DNA of 64,000 bases from Heterotrichella gracilis (GCA_032358255.1 JAULBX010006665.1:59267-123266), one strand, 5' to 3'. Positions 43,625 to 56,191 are shown, counted from the first letter of the stretch. Program-made: numbers and translations. The notes: generated from the letters alone by a model not told the origin.

Positions 43625-45080
43625 ACTGTTGGAGGTGTTGTTGCAAGAATTCACCTTATTAACTATGAATAGAACAAAAACAAATGTTGGTATTAGCTAC
43701 ACCACGTGTGCTCTTGGCTTATACCTGGCTGGGGCTTTGCAATGCAAGGTGCTGAATTGAGATCCGACTGATCTGCGCTCCTGTACACAGGGAACTGGCG
43801 GATACTTGATCTGTGGAGGCCTAGTCGGTCTGGCACTGGCAAAGGCAGCAGCTGAGTGTCTTGGGGCACACGTGCGCGACACAGTACTGTCAGCATCGAC
43901 CATTCGGATGGGAGTGGACAGCGTTGGGGGGTGAAGGTACATATTGGGGGGTGCACATTTATGTGGGCTATGAACGCCCCTGCTCATGTCGAGAGAGGCT
44001 GAATCCTTTTAACCGGAGTTACTTCCTCTTTGGATTAGGCCACGTGATTCTGATATGCAATAGCTACAGATTGCGTTAGCCCGCTAGGCACCATGCTATG
44101 CATCGTGCCTTGAATGAGATAGGCAAGCTTGCAAGGCAAGACACGCTGGGTGGCTCAAGCAACATCGGGGGAGATTCTTTCCAGTAAGCATCCTTGTTAA
44201 ATTGATAATTGTAGACTACAGGAGTGCTAGCGATAGTTTTAGTGTTTTCGAATCATTGCAGTGCATATATACATTGCCAACGCACTGTGGTTCATAGCGA
44301 TTTTCCTCCTCAAAGATCAATCCTGTCCATCTGATTCTTATTAAAAAGTTTCAAGCAACATTCTTCATTCTGGGGGACCTTGATGCAATTCCAGCTCTGC
44401 AGCATGCTTGTAACAATATTCAATTTGACAGTCACGGTAACCAGCAATGCCACTCCTGTTGGCCTGTTGCAGATAGTGCATTGCTATGGCTTGTGCTGAC
44501 CGTGACATGGCATGCCTTGCAATACAATGGAACAATGCTTTCAAGAAGCACTTCCAGTCTACCAAATTGCCGCCGTGACTGAAGGTGGATGATGATTACA
44601 GGTTTTACCAGCAGGCCATGGCCAGGGTTTTACCATCCCTGCTAGGCCCAAAAGTACAATGAATTTCACCTTGGTTATTAGTTTTAGGCTCTCCGCGTAT
44701 GCTGCAGGGACATTGTACTGACGAGTGGGAGCAAACAAAATCAAAGTGCACAATTGCTCAAGGATACTACTGACTTTTTAAAACAAAGACCGATGAGGCT
44801 AAAGAGGGAGGCTGAAATAGTAGTACGGTATAGCCACGCTTGCAAGGTGGATTGTAAGCACACCTGTGCTGTCAGCAAGCAATAAAAAACAGGGATGTTG
44901 TCACTGGCAGTTTGACACACAAGGCAAATAGGACAAAATAAGGGGTTCATTGATTGCATTAAGTTCAACAATGTACTGCTACCAGAGCACCGGCTGGGCA
45001 CCACACGTAGTTGCTCAAGTTGTATCTTCAGGCGTGCAACTGCTGCCTTTTGCTTAAAACACAAGGCGTCACCCCGCCTC
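43625..45080. other. Convergent 3' region between antiporter and CFAP20
   Basis: I find no exon with family features. TTACA at 44596-44600 could be the minus-strand TGTAA for CFAP20. No repeat array seen. Confidence 0.35.
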
Positions 45081-45978
45081 TCAAGACTTCTGGATAGGAA
45101 GGAAGAGCTTGAATTCTGGGGGAAGCTCCTCCTCAGAGTAGAGCCTGTCAGAGAAGTATATCCGGCGAATTCTGCAGTTTGCGTGTATCTGTACACGCAG
45201 TGTCTCCACATAGTTGGTGCCTGCAGAACGTCAAGCAAGGCTCTGTCAGTTTTTACAAGAAGCTTCGCCCTACTAATACCAGCAGCTAAGCATATCAGGC
45301 TTGCTATTCACAGCAACAGTGCCAGTGACGTACCGTAGGCTCGCCTGGTGAAGTCTGCCAGGTTGAACTGGATCTGATTCCATCCCTCATCCAGCCGCAT
45401 GGGCATTGTGCAGATGAAGGGCTTCACCCTGGTTGTGGACTGTAACAAAACAACCGTTAGAAGTAGCAGAGTGGCAAGTGCAAGGGGCAAAGGGCAACCA
45501 GCCCCATCTTTATCTGTACTTTGCCATCTTTGCAGCAACCACCCTCTTTACCTGGTAGTTTGAGGCACGGAACCTGCGCCGCACGTTCTTGTCATCCAAA
45601 ACCTGAACCTCAAAGCTGAAGTATTTCTTGAGGTTCTTCACGATCATCACGAGGAATGGCAGCTTGATTCCAAGGGTTTTGGTTGGATCTGCTGGGCATG
45701 TGATGTACGTCGTGCTCACGTTGGAGCTCATTATTTCCAGCACGGAAGACTGGATGTCTGTGTCTGTTATCCTCTTGATGTGACCATTTTGTACTGCGAC
45801 AGGCCAGCAACGCGTTAAACAGACGTGGGCTGGCAAAGGTTGGCCGTGGCAAGGCTTGCTGTACAGGCCCAACACATGTATGCATGTCAATACCTTGCTT
45901 GTCCCATATCTGCAGAGGTTTGCTTCCGATGCTGTACAGGATGGACAGAAAGCCCGACTGAAAGGTGTTCTTGAACAT
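45081..45978 (-). CDS. CFAP20: Cilia- and flagella-associated protein 20
   Basis: CFAP20 (BUG22/GTL3) is an extremely conserved protein of axonemal inner junctions and centrioles; it is also kept in land plants. Minus-strand exons 45894-45978, 45552-45793, 45334-45439 and 45081-45220 give 190 residues, against 193 in human. Conserved blocks run end to end: [99 protein letters not shown] and [20 protein letters not shown]. Every intron is standard GT-AG. It is divergent from the DNAJC17-like gene. There are no odd features; the assignment is secure. Confidence 0.96.
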
Positions 45979-46581
45979 GCTGCCTGATACACTGGCCTAG
46001 CCAGGAATCAACACGACAGTCCAGCCGCTTTCGCGCAAGCACTTGTCACCTAGGCACATGCATGTGGGCAGGTTGTCAAGCGCACACAAACGTCCAACAG
46101 ATATGGTACTGCTATTTCGTTATGTCAGCTCTTGTTGGGCAAAACGGTGATAAGAGTTGAAGTGGGCGAGTTGAGGTCTTTTCGCTGCACATGAATTTGC
46201 CCTGCCGAAAACTGGCCCAGTTCCCCTCCTCGTCGCGCTGCAATACAAACCTTCCATGTTTGGCCATTTATTCCAATATCATATCAAACGCTCTTGACAA
46301 AGCATGCTGGTTAATTGCCAACAGGTTCATTGCCAACATATTATGCAAACTCGTCCGGGAAGCTATAGCAAGCTGCATGGCTCTAGCTGTAGGAGGAAAA
46401 TACGTGAACACTTCCAGGCATGCCATCCCCTCACATCAGTACTGCCACTGCATGCACAACTAGGAGGCAGCCCTTGCCAGTGTGGCGCTTGGTTCCCTAA
46501 GGGTGCTAGGGAAAGCACGCTTGCTAGTACTTCATACTGCCACAGTCATCCACCGATAGCTGCCGAGGTCCTTCTGACAGA
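45979..46581. promoter_or_regulatory. Divergent CFAP20 / DNAJC17 promoter region
   Basis: About 600 bp between two outward-facing start codons. No clear core-promoter motif was recognised. Confidence 0.35.
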
Positions 46582-49500
46582 ATGGCCTTGCTGGAAGACT
46601 GCTCCAATGCGTATGCAGTGCTGCAGCTAGAAAACGGCCACAAGTCTTCTGAAGAGGAAATAAAGAAGGTGAGGGAGCTTGTTGAGCTACATTGGACAGC
46701 CCGACTGCACTTCGTACTCTTTTACTGTCACACATTGGTTGTGACATATGCATGCATATGGTGGCGCAGGCGTACCGCAAACTCGCACTTGTCAAGCACC
46801 CAGACAAAAACAAAGGGAACCCAAATGCAGGTAAGCTTGCAAAATTGGTTGGCCTTATGTGACAAAAGTTGTGTACTGTAAGCTTTGCCAGCTTTAGCTG
46901 CGCTGCAGCCCCTACGGTGGTGCGCCACAGCTGACTGTGTGCTTTTGCTTTGCAGCTGCCGAGTTCGATGCCATACGCAAGGCGTACGACATACTCACCG
47001 ACGCTGATGCCAAAAAGGCGCTTGACGCACTGCTCTCGTAAGTAGCCCCACCATGTGCCCTATCCCCAATGCCTGGCAATGGTTAGGCACGTGCTGCTTG
47101 CCATGCAAAACCCGCTTTCAGCATCCAGCATTGCACACCATTGGCCTGAAAATAATTCATTCCTGGCTCTTTGGGTGTGCAGCGCCAAGGCTGCGCGCCA
47201 GGCCAGCCATGGTGAGCGGTCTGAGAAGCGGCGGCGCATGATGGCGGACCTGGCCAAGCGGGAGCGAGCCACCGAGGAGCAGCGGTCAGAGGAGGAGGTC
47301 ATGCGCGCGCGCCTGCAGGTAAACCAGGGTGACCGCCACATGCTGCACTAATGAACAATGGCATTGGCTGGTTGGTGGGACCATCTGCACGGCTGAATTA
47401 GTGAGCGAGCCAGCGAGGAGCGGCGGTCAGAGGGAGGTCATGCGCGCACGCCTGCAAGTACCAATACTTGGTTGAAAATTGCCATTTTTTAAATGAGTGG
47501 TAACATTGCTTCAAGGAACAGGTCATAGGAGGATGGTTTTTTCGCAAGCACTGCAATGATAAAGTAATGATTGAGTAGCAGCAGCACCCCATGATAAATT
47601 TATTTTAAGGGACAGTGATGAGGGGTGGATGCATTGCGCGTGCGCGCCTGCAGGCGCAATCTACCTGGTTACCTGTCATCCTAAACTACAGCCAGATCAC
47701 CAATTGGGTGGTTATTAGCATCATTAATAAATATCGTCAACAGGAACGACTGAAGTTATCGTCATGCGACTGAATCTTTATTGGTGCCAGTTAGCCAGCT
47801 AGCTCTCAAGGGTTCTGCAAAGATGGCACTCCACTGTCCCCCACCGCCCATTGTGGCTTTCTGCAGGCAGAGTTGGAGCGGCTGCGGCGCAAGGCTGCTG
47901 CGCGGGCGGCCCAGGAGCGTTCGGGTGCCGCGAGTGGTGCTGCAACCTCCACCAGTGGACCCCCTGGCCCAGCGGGACCTGCACCAAACAATGAGCACCT
48001 GCAGCGCACCCTGAAGGTGTCGTGGAGCACAGAGGTGCGTGGCATCCCGTACATGATGCACTTGGCAAACACTTAATCCTAACCAGTACCCTAGACAATG
48101 AGCACATGCATCGCAGCTTGAAGGTGTCTTTGGAGCACAGAGGTATGGGGCATGGGGCGTGCGTTCACGGTGCTGCAAAGGGTGCAACTGCCTGGATGGA
48201 CGGTGCACGTGATGCATGACATGGGGTGTGCGCTAGGGATCATATGGAATATGTTAAATTGTTCCTTTATACAGTTATGCAGCATGAACTATTTCGCGAT
48301 CAGGTTAGCACCCAGTGGTGTTCTGTGATTGCCGCTTGTATTGGACCGTTGAGACCATCTCTGATCCTGCACATGCATCTCGCTGGCAATCGAGGCATGC
48401 ATTGCTGCTCATCTCGAGTAGAATGCCTGTGAATGCCTGTACATGATGACTGCATCGGGCCTTGCAGGATGGGCATTACACCTCCGCACAGCTGCGGGAG
48501 CTCTTTGGCGCATTTGGCACTGTGGAGGACGTACTCATCAGGTGGGTGGGACCTGGAAATGGGATGGTGCATATATGCAGTTCATATGGATACAGGCCAT
48601 ATGTGCATGCATGCAGCGCACATGCGTGGCTGCGGCTTGCTTGCAGCCCATATGCATGTGCTGCGCTGGACGTGGTTGCGGCACCGTTAGCACCAGTGAT
48701 CCTCATGCTCGAGGTACAAGATAAAATCCCACAAACTCAACTTATGTCACCAAGGGAACTGGAGCCATGGTCAGACGCCCTAAAAAAATGAGCAAGCGTA
48801 GGAAGTGGTCGTTGCGCATTTTCTATGCACCACCACTCACCTGCCTGCCCTGCACCCAGGGAGGGCAAGAAGGGCAAGAAGAAAGGGAGCGCACTGGTGG
48901 TGATGACCAGCCGTGCGTCTGCTGCAGCAGCGCTCAAGCAGCAGCTGGGGGAGCTGGCCAATCCCCTGCTGGTGGTGCCGCTGGCCAAGGTAAGCTGCAG
49001 GTGCATTACTGTTACACAGGGTCCGCCTGTGTGTGGCGGTGCCCGGTACACAGGGCTGTTTATGTTTTGGAATGAAGAGGTGTCGTTTACCTTCGGCTAG
49101 CAACGTGTGCGCAAACCCACAGCTGGTGTTGTTGCTGGCAAATGTGAGCCGTGGTTCACTTGTTAGTGGGGCAGGATAGCAGTGCAGGAGATGGTAATGA
49201 AGGGGTGTTTTCCTCATTGCTCGTACGGCCCACATGTGTACCAATGCATCCACATGTGGTACAGGTGGGAAGCCTTGATGAGCAATTGGCAGAACGTGAC
49301 GGCTACCCCGCCAGTCCTGCTGCCCCTTCACAGCACTATGCCCCGCCGCCCATGCCAAAACCATCGTACACGGAGCAAGCGGCAGCCACAGGCGGAGCCT
49401 CTTCCTTCCCCTCCTTTTCTTCTGCAGCACCAGCACCAGTGCCAAGCCAACCTGCAGCCAACAACAGCGGTGCGCAAGGACAGGCGTCTTCATTCCCATC

Positions 49501-49952
49501 GTTTCCCCATGCGGCGGCCCGGCCTGGTGGTGCCCCAGCAGCTGCTGCCAATGGGAGCTCAGCCCCAAGCGCAGCACCCAGGCCATCGCTGTTTCCCTCC
49601 TTTGGCAGCGCGCCAAGTTTTGGGGGGGCATCGCTGCTGGGTGGCGCAAACAGGTGACTGCATGATCCCTCGATGTAGCCTGGAGCAGCTGTTGAGCCTA
49701 GGGTCTGCCTTTGTGTTGGCAGGCCATGGCCCTGGATGGTGCGGGCATTGCTGTTGCAATATTAATGTGCACCAAACTTGATGCCTTGTTTGTTAATGAA
49801 TATGCTCCTTCACTCACGAGTGTGATTGTTGCCTAATGGGTGCCGTTGCTTGCAGAGACTTTGAGAACGTGACTCTGATGCGGATGCGACAGAAGGCTGA
49901 GAGGGACCGGCTTATTGCAGAGATGATGGCTGAAGAGGACGGGGGCAGTTAA
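46582..49952 (+). CDS. DNAJC17: DNAJC17-like J-domain and RRM protein
   Basis: Homologue of DNAJC17 (Cwf23 in fission yeast), an Hsp70 co-chaperone linked to the spliceosome. Exons: 46582-46668, 46770-46830, 46956-47037, 47183-47318, 47867-48034, 48468-48541, 48860-48989, 49265-49653 and 49856-49952, for 407 residues. The J-domain begins CSNAYAVLQLENGHKSSEEE and has the HPD motif in LALVKHPDKNKGNP. It continues AAEFDAIRKAYDILTDADAK, and is followed by a charged helix with RSEKRRRMMADLAKRERATE. The RRM-like fold runs LKVSWSTEDGHYTSAQLREL, FGAFGTVEDVLIR and KKGSALVVMTSRASAAAAL. A Pro/Ser/Ala-rich tail follows, and DFENVTLMRMRQKAERDRLI near the end is typical of the family. Introns 4 and 5 carry exon-edge copies. 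Confidence 0.92.
47401..47660 (+). repeat. Copies of the DNAJC17 exon 4 end in the next intron
   Basis: GAGCCAGCGAGGAGCGGCGG with CATGCGCGCACGCCTGCAAG (47406-47459) repeats the exon 4 end at 47265-47318. A shorter trace, GCGTGCGCGCCTGCAGGC, is at about 47638. Confidence 0.8.
48093..48150 (+). repeat. Copy of the DNAJC17 exon 5 end
   Basis: ACAATGAGCACATGCATCGC followed by TTGAAGGTGTCTTTGGAGCA mirrors the exon 5 end at 47989-48034 and keeps an ACAGAGGTATGG donor-like edge. Confidence 0.8.
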
Positions 49953-50806
49953 CATGACTTTATCAGGGTTTGCATGTGCACTGGACTTTTTAACCATATC
50001 ATGGTGTCAAGTCGGGATACCAGGATTCCAAGTTACAATCGTTATCAACATATATGTTACAGTGCACAAGGTGTGTAATCAGAATCGTTTATTAAATATT
50101 TGGCGCGTTTTGCCAGCAGCCGTTGCTTGGCAAGCAGCTTTCTTTCTGCTTCACTGAATTGAATCCATACCAAAATTAGAAGATTCTAGTAGTACTGCGC
50201 ATGTGCGCACTCAGTGTGTTGGGTCATTTGACTGACGACCACCACACTAATTGAAAATATAGAAATGGTGTTGTAATAATACTCTTTTCAAATCAGTGCA
50301 ACGTACGGGACAATACGGTATGGTAACCGTCTCTCGTTGGTAGGTAACCTTCTCTCGTTGGACTCCAAAGAAAGGAAGTCAGCGCTCACAGTTGACATCC
50401 AGGAGCAACACTCGCCCACACACACACAGGCCGCAGGCTGGGCATGTTCTGATAAAAGTATGAGTAATACTGTAATACATACTATGAAAACTCAGCCGCT
50501 GCACCATGGTTCCCTCGCTATATTCATATATCAAGATTCTGATCAAACATAGTTGCAAATCCTTGACACTGTACCCAGGGTTGCCTTTGCCTGGAGAAAA
50601 TTGTACTGGCGTATATGGCTCGCCAGCTGGCCAGTACACTTCGTCTTGAGCAACCTTCAGGCTTCCAATACACGCCACATTGCAGCCAAGCTTTGGAACA
50701 GCAAAGATGACCTTCGCATGTAGCTGGCATAGGGCGAGCAACCATGATATTCGACATGGCCACAATAAAAGTACATTTCCATATCCGCCAGAATCCACCC
50801 TTGGTC
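49953..50806. other. Convergent 3' region between DNAJC17 and the small Cys-motif gene
   Basis: TGTAA at 50074-50078, about 120 bp after the DNAJC17 stop, is a likely polyadenylation signal. No further coding exon is supported. Confidence 0.4.
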
Positions 50807-51674
50807 TTAGACAGCTGAGTTGGATGTGTCGTTTTTTGCCTGAGGGTCGGGAGGTGACTCGACGATGGCCACAGGAGCTTCTGGCATCGACTCGTGCCCC
50901 GTGATACCCCCAGGGGGACCATACACTGCTCGCTGTCGGCTCTGCAGGAGGAATGTTGGGCTTGACATGATGCTTGATGTGGTATCAGAGGTTCAATAAG
51001 GAAAGTGAAACATAGGCCTAGTGAAACATGGGCTGACCTGACCCAGGAGGAACACATATCACGCACGTGTATACACTGAGCCAGATTGGCAGGACCGCCA
51101 ACGACTAAACTGATGCTGGTTTGCCGGTGATAAACTGCACGCGGTTGCTGGCTATCCATGGCCACACCAGCTAGGCTTTTTAGTTACACAAAGTACCAAC
51201 CATGCCAGCCTGCGGGATTAAGGTATAGCATAATTGCGCAGAAATGCGGAGAGGCTATGCATCACATCTCGAACTGGGTTTAGATCCAGGAGGTGTATGG
51301 GCAACGGTGGGGTTGGCTCACCTCGTGGCAGGACCGCATCATGCACGGCACCCATGCGAGAGGAAAGAAGACCAGCAGAGTCACAACCACAGCTATCATG
51401 CCACGAGTGCTCAGCGACTCGCAGCGCAGGCATCCAGCCTGTACCAAGAACACATTCAGGTTTGCGAGCCATCCTTATTGTGACCCAAGTACTGTCATGA
51501 CAGGCACGTTGAAGCTGCTCGCATCAGACAATACATACAGCCATTAAGACGACAGCTACCCACCTCAGGCTCATAGGTCTGATATCCCAATATCACTTCT
51601 CCGTCACTGGGCGCAACCAGTGGAGGTTTTAGCTTGAGACCAGGGACAGGCTGTGGCTCCAGACCAGATACCAT
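50807..51674 (-). CDS. Small membrane protein with CxxC and CxxxxC motifs
   Basis: Minus-strand exons 51564-51674, 51322-51438 and 50807-50941 join in frame to 120 residues. The N-terminal half is Pro-rich and polar, ending DGEVILGYQTYEPE. Then comes AGCLRCESLSTRG, one hydrophobic helix (MIAVVVTLLVFFPLAWVP), CMMRSCHE, and RQRAVYGPPGGITGHE. Cys pairs on both sides of one membrane stretch recall a shortened LITAF-like zinc fold. The ending also resembles small eukaryotic membrane proteins that finish in a C-x-x-x-x-Q-x-P-V-Y-G pattern. I cannot fix the family. The three exons have good splice sites and frame continuity, which is the main support. The ATG at 51674 is the first in frame. Confidence 0.62.
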
Positions 51675-52222
51675 ATTGAGCCTCTACTTAAAGCCTACAG
51701 CCTCTCCAGATACTTCGAAAGACCACTACGCTCTTCAGTGGGGTGAGGGGTCCCACTTGCTAACGTTTGGAACTTGGCGATATGCATGCATGTCAGTTGC
51801 ATGCATGCATGTGTGGTCAGCAACGGAGCCTGGTGTAGTACTGCTGTTGTGGCATCGATGTCCACAAATTTTACAACGGCGCGGCAGTATTGCTCACTAG
51901 TCCCATGTCAAGTGTTTGAGCGTTCCGTGCATCTTGCTGCTAGTTCAGGACAGGGTGAAAGTTTTCCGAGAGTGAAAGATGTGAACTACTCCTGGAGTAA
52001 TGCAACTGTCCAAGTACAGCAATAAGTGGCTTGAAGGATGAACAGCAATGCCTGTACGTAGTAAAGGGGATGCGGTAACAGCAGTGCATTTTCCGCCCCA
52101 AAAAAATAATAGAGGCAAAATAATAGGGGGATAAACCAGAAGAAAAGTTTTTTCTTTTCTCTGGGGTTACCCTTCAAAAAACTACGAGGTAAATGAACGG
52201 TAAATGAATGCTTCTAATGTTC
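51675..52222. other. Spacer between two minus-strand genes
   Basis: Contains a TGCATGCA-rich patch at about 51782-51812. Promoter of the small Cys-motif gene is expected here; no motif recognised. Confidence 0.3.
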
Positions 52223-55200
52223 CTACCGATTTTCTGTAAGCACCAGCGACCTCTGCTCGTTGCCCGTCCCACAATCCCACGCGACATCCACAGCCCCCTG
52301 CCTCCTGCAAAGCACCTCACTCACTTCCCACAGCCTGCGCGCCATATCCGCGTCCCCAGCAAACCCACCCGCATCCACCTCTTCATCCTTGTGCAAGTGA
52401 ACCCAACCACCTGATTCAGCCCAGCGTGGGTTTGCAGCCGCATTCACCAGGTAGCTTGCAGACTGGCGCGTGGACATACCCATCGCCGCTGTTATGCCGT
52501 TGAGCGCACCCCCTGCCCAGCCCATGTGGCGCTGCAGGCCTGAGGGTGCTGTCCCAGGGTGCAGGGCAATCACCTGGACTGGGGATGAACGCTGTCCCAG
52601 GAGCTGTGCCAGGTGTGTGGAGAACAGCAGGCAGGCGAGCTTGCTGTGGCCATAGCTCTGCCATGGGGTGTAGCGCGGGATGGGTGTGCCGGAGTGCAGC
52701 GCCTGGAGTTGGATGCCTGTAAAATGGGGGTGACATCAATACCATAATGTGATACATATGATCCTCTGTAATCCTCCGGCCTCTGGGTCCAAGGATGTAC
52801 TGTATTTGCATCAGTATTAGCAGTGCTAAGCAGACATGCCTGGAATGCATGCCTAGCGCCTATGCATGCCTGCTGCTCATCTTGCTATGTAGTGTGATGG
52901 CATGTAAATAAGCGACAGTTGTGCTGAAATGTGAATGCGCTGGCGTACCGTCTGTGTAGCACCACTTGTGAGCCGAGGAGGTGACCACCACCACACGGCT
53001 GGGCCTGCCACTCGCATGCGCACTTCTCTCCAGGTTGGGCAGCAGGCTCTGCAGTATGGACGAAGTAAGCTTACAATGTGTTAAACAAACCGCTGGTCAT
53101 GGTATGCGGGAAAGGGTGGGCGGGAAAGCAATGGTTTTGTAATTTACAACCTACGACTAAGAAAATATAAAGGACCGTTTTGTGATTGACTACCAAATTC
53201 CTGTGAATTTGCCTCATACCCTTGTCAGCTGGAAGTGTCCCAGGTGATTGACCGCAAAGTTGATGTCAATGCCACCAGCAGTCTGGCGCTGCGGCCACCA
53301 GTGGCTGATGCCTGCGTTGTTGATGAGCAAGTGCAGGGAGTGGCCCTGGTTGACTGTGCGTGCCAGTTGGGCGACTGATTCTGGGTTGCCGAGATCGCAC
53401 TGCAGGCCTGTGACGTTTTCCAGGGGCTGCTGTGTGGAGTGGGCGATGTCGCATGCGGCTGCAACTGCTCTGTCGATGCACGGGCTGGTAATGAGTACCT
53501 GGAAGCAATTGCATAAGCAGATCAAGGAATTTCACAGAAGAATACCATCATAGCCGGGTTTGTGTCCGCTTCTGTGCAGTGTTAGAGACCATTGGGCACG
53601 TGTGCAGCGATGTGCACTGCACACAGCTGCAGTCCATGCCCACTGGGGTTGCTGTCGTGCAGTAACTCCACGTGCCTCCTATCAGGGCATCCAGTCGGCA
53701 GTCTTAAGGTTGGGCTTTTACTTTGCTACAGATCAGGTCACAGCACTCTCATAAATGTCACTGCACTCTCATAATGGCACAACCTGCAACTCATTCTGCC
53801 AGCATGGCATGGCATTGCTGCTCGCTCACCTTGGCCCCCATCCCCGCCATCAGCTTGGCACACTCCCTGCCAATCCCACTCGACCCCCCTGTGACCAGCA
53901 CTGTGCGGCCATGCAAGCTACCCGCCTGCGGCTGCCATGTGGCGCTCTGTGAGCCTCGGGTGACGCCATGTGGCGCATGTGATCGGGGAAGCACCTCCGC
54001 GGCCAGGTGGTACAGGCTGAGGCCCAATACAATGGCGACACCTGGCAACGAGGTTGAGCAAGTCATAACTCTTAACGTCTCGGGATGAATTGATTATAAT
54101 GGGTGGCTATGGCATTATTGGATAGGGTATGGCATAGCGCAAGTGAACGAGAAGTGGACGAGGGCTTTACCTATTGCAGGTGCCCATTGCATGGCCGAGC
54201 TAGCTGCCGCCGGATAATGGAGGTGGAAACCCTTGACCAGAGCAACGGCATACAGTCCATGGAGCGCAAAGTCGGCCAGGTTGAGTGTGTTGAGCAGCGC
54301 GTCCCATGCCCCTTGCAAGAGGGACGCTCCTCGCTGTGCCTGCAGGCAGGCGAGGTGCGCTCACCAATCGACCAACTGTTTAGGGTTTAGGGTTTAGGGT
54401 TAAACCCTAAACCCTAAGGCAGGCAAGGTGCGCTCACCAATCGACCAACTGACCAGCTCACCTGTGCACCAATTGCGTGCCACGCTTGCTTCCACAGTCC
54501 AACACCAATGGTGCAGTGACCAAACTTGGGGCAATCATGATGGGCATATCATGGCTTACAGCACAAGTGGTCAGCTTGGCCTCACCTGGACACGCTGTAT
54601 GTTCTGTTGCAGGCACCATGCCGGCGCCAGTGCTGCCAGCGCTGCGTACAGCACATGGAAGGCAGCGTGCAGCGCCACCACCTGCAGCGGCACCCACGCC
54701 CTGCACAAACACAGTGTATGGGATGAAGCGGCGCTTGTCCTTTTTGCGTATCATGATTGCGTACTATGATCAGGATTGACGCCCCTAAAAACGAAGGAAA
54801 GAAAGAGGGAGCGCACAGAGGCGGAGATAGAGGGCCGATGCTGATTAATAAATATCATGTGTTTAAGCCATGCAGCCAAGGTGCATGTAAGTAAGAACGC
54901 ATACCTGACAGCTTGATTGCATGCCACTATGGCAAACAGTGCCAGCTCTGAAGCAAAGTAGGCCGCCCTGGTGTGAGCCTGCAGGAACGCGGTGTGTGGC
55001 TCCTGCCTATCTGCTGGAGAAGGTAGCAGTGGCCTGATGTGCAGCCCTGCATACATCACTCACCTGTTGTTGAGGCCTAATAGGGACAGGGCTGATAGGG
55101 CTGGGATAGAAACACGCACTGCCATACATGCTGCAGCAAAGAAGCCAATGCGATGCAGCAATATGCGATGATGGCATCGCACACTGTGGTCTATGCTTGC

Positions 55201-56191
55201 TGGGGCATGTGAAAATTGTGTGTAATAAAATCGAGTAAGTGGAGAACAGCTGGGGACTATGCTGGACCATTGTCAGGTAGACTTTATTGCGGTCACATGA
55301 AAACGAGAAAAAATATTTGACAGATAGCTTGATGGTGGTGGACACCAACAGCGGTCACATGCAACTCAACTACTGCAGTGACAGTGACAGTGAACCCCTC
55401 CTACATAATGATAGGAACTCCCTCCTAGTAAAATTCTACATTATGCCACATGCACGCAATGCCAGTCCGGGATAATCAATACTATCACACCATTTTGCAG
55501 CATGTGCACACTGTGTGTCATAAATCAACCATGGCGGCCACTGACTGGCAAAATGCTGATGTTTAACAGGGAAGAACATGGGTGGCTTATGAATCGTACC
55601 CATGTACAGGACTTCAACCACCAGCAAAGCAGCCGAAACCACAGCGCCACTCGCCCTGCACACCACCCGCGTCTCAACCAATATGGACCAGTGAATCTTG
55701 CAGCAAGCAAGATGTATTTACTTTGGTGGAATAATAGAGTGAACGTTTTAAAGGCTTTAGCACATCTGTTGCAGAGGGTGCACTAGGCCGTAACAGTTGC
55801 CCCCCCGTGCATATCGTCGATCATACAACATCATTGTTAGGGTGTAGGTTACAAGCGTCCCAGACCCTATTATTTCATACAGGTACGACCAAACCAAGGT
55901 GTGCTCCTGGTGCACATATTAACACCCCTGCCGTCACCGACGTACTGCCTCCACGGGCACACATCTGGGTACGTTGAGCCCACAACTGATAAAACATGCT
56001 ATTAGGGTTTAGGGTTAGGGTATACTGGTCCAACCTCCTTACCAGCACGCCAGGAGTCCAGCGCAAGCCACCACCGCCCACTCAAACAGAACTGCAGCAG
56101 GCACCTCCCACGGCTCAACGTGGGTCCCCTGTGCATAAACTCCATCCACCCTGAGTGCAGCAGCTGTGCTGCTTTGTACAGGCCGCCTCAT
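52223..56191 (-). CDS. Short-chain dehydrogenase with N-terminal membrane domain
   Basis: NAD(P)-dependent oxidoreductase of the retinol-dehydrogenase/WWOX-like SDR group. Ten minus-strand exons: 56043-56191, 55600-55655, 55064-55130, 54905-54967, 54586-54700, 54171-54339, 53830-54041, 53220-53498, 52949-53048 and 52223-52716, for 567 residues. About 250 N-terminal residues contain five to six hydrophobic segments, such as VLFEWAVVACAGLLAC, ACMAVRVSIPALSALSLLGL, LALFAIVACNQAV and VALHAAFHVLYAALAALAP. The SDR core has the cofactor motif VTGGSSGIGREC, CDLGNPESV, LINNAGISHWWP, VVVVTSSAHKW and the catalytic YGHSK (YxxxK). Substrate is not deducible; a hydrophobic one is plausible given the membrane anchor. 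An intron at 54340-54585 contains an inverted telomere-motif cluster. It is divergent from seipin. Confidence 0.88.
54341..54450. repeat. Direct repeat flanking an inverted telomere-motif palindrome
   Basis: GTGCGCTCACCAATCGACCA occurs at about 54355 and again at about 54428. Between them three TTTAGGG units (54379-54399) run directly into two CCCTAAA units (54403-54416), forming a near-perfect palindrome. It lies next to the exon ending at 54339 in an SDR intron. Confidence 0.9.

Noticed and set aside
48837-49649. 270-codon minus-strand ORF
   Set aside because: It is antisense to DNAJC17 exons 7-8 and owes its length to GC-rich codon bias.
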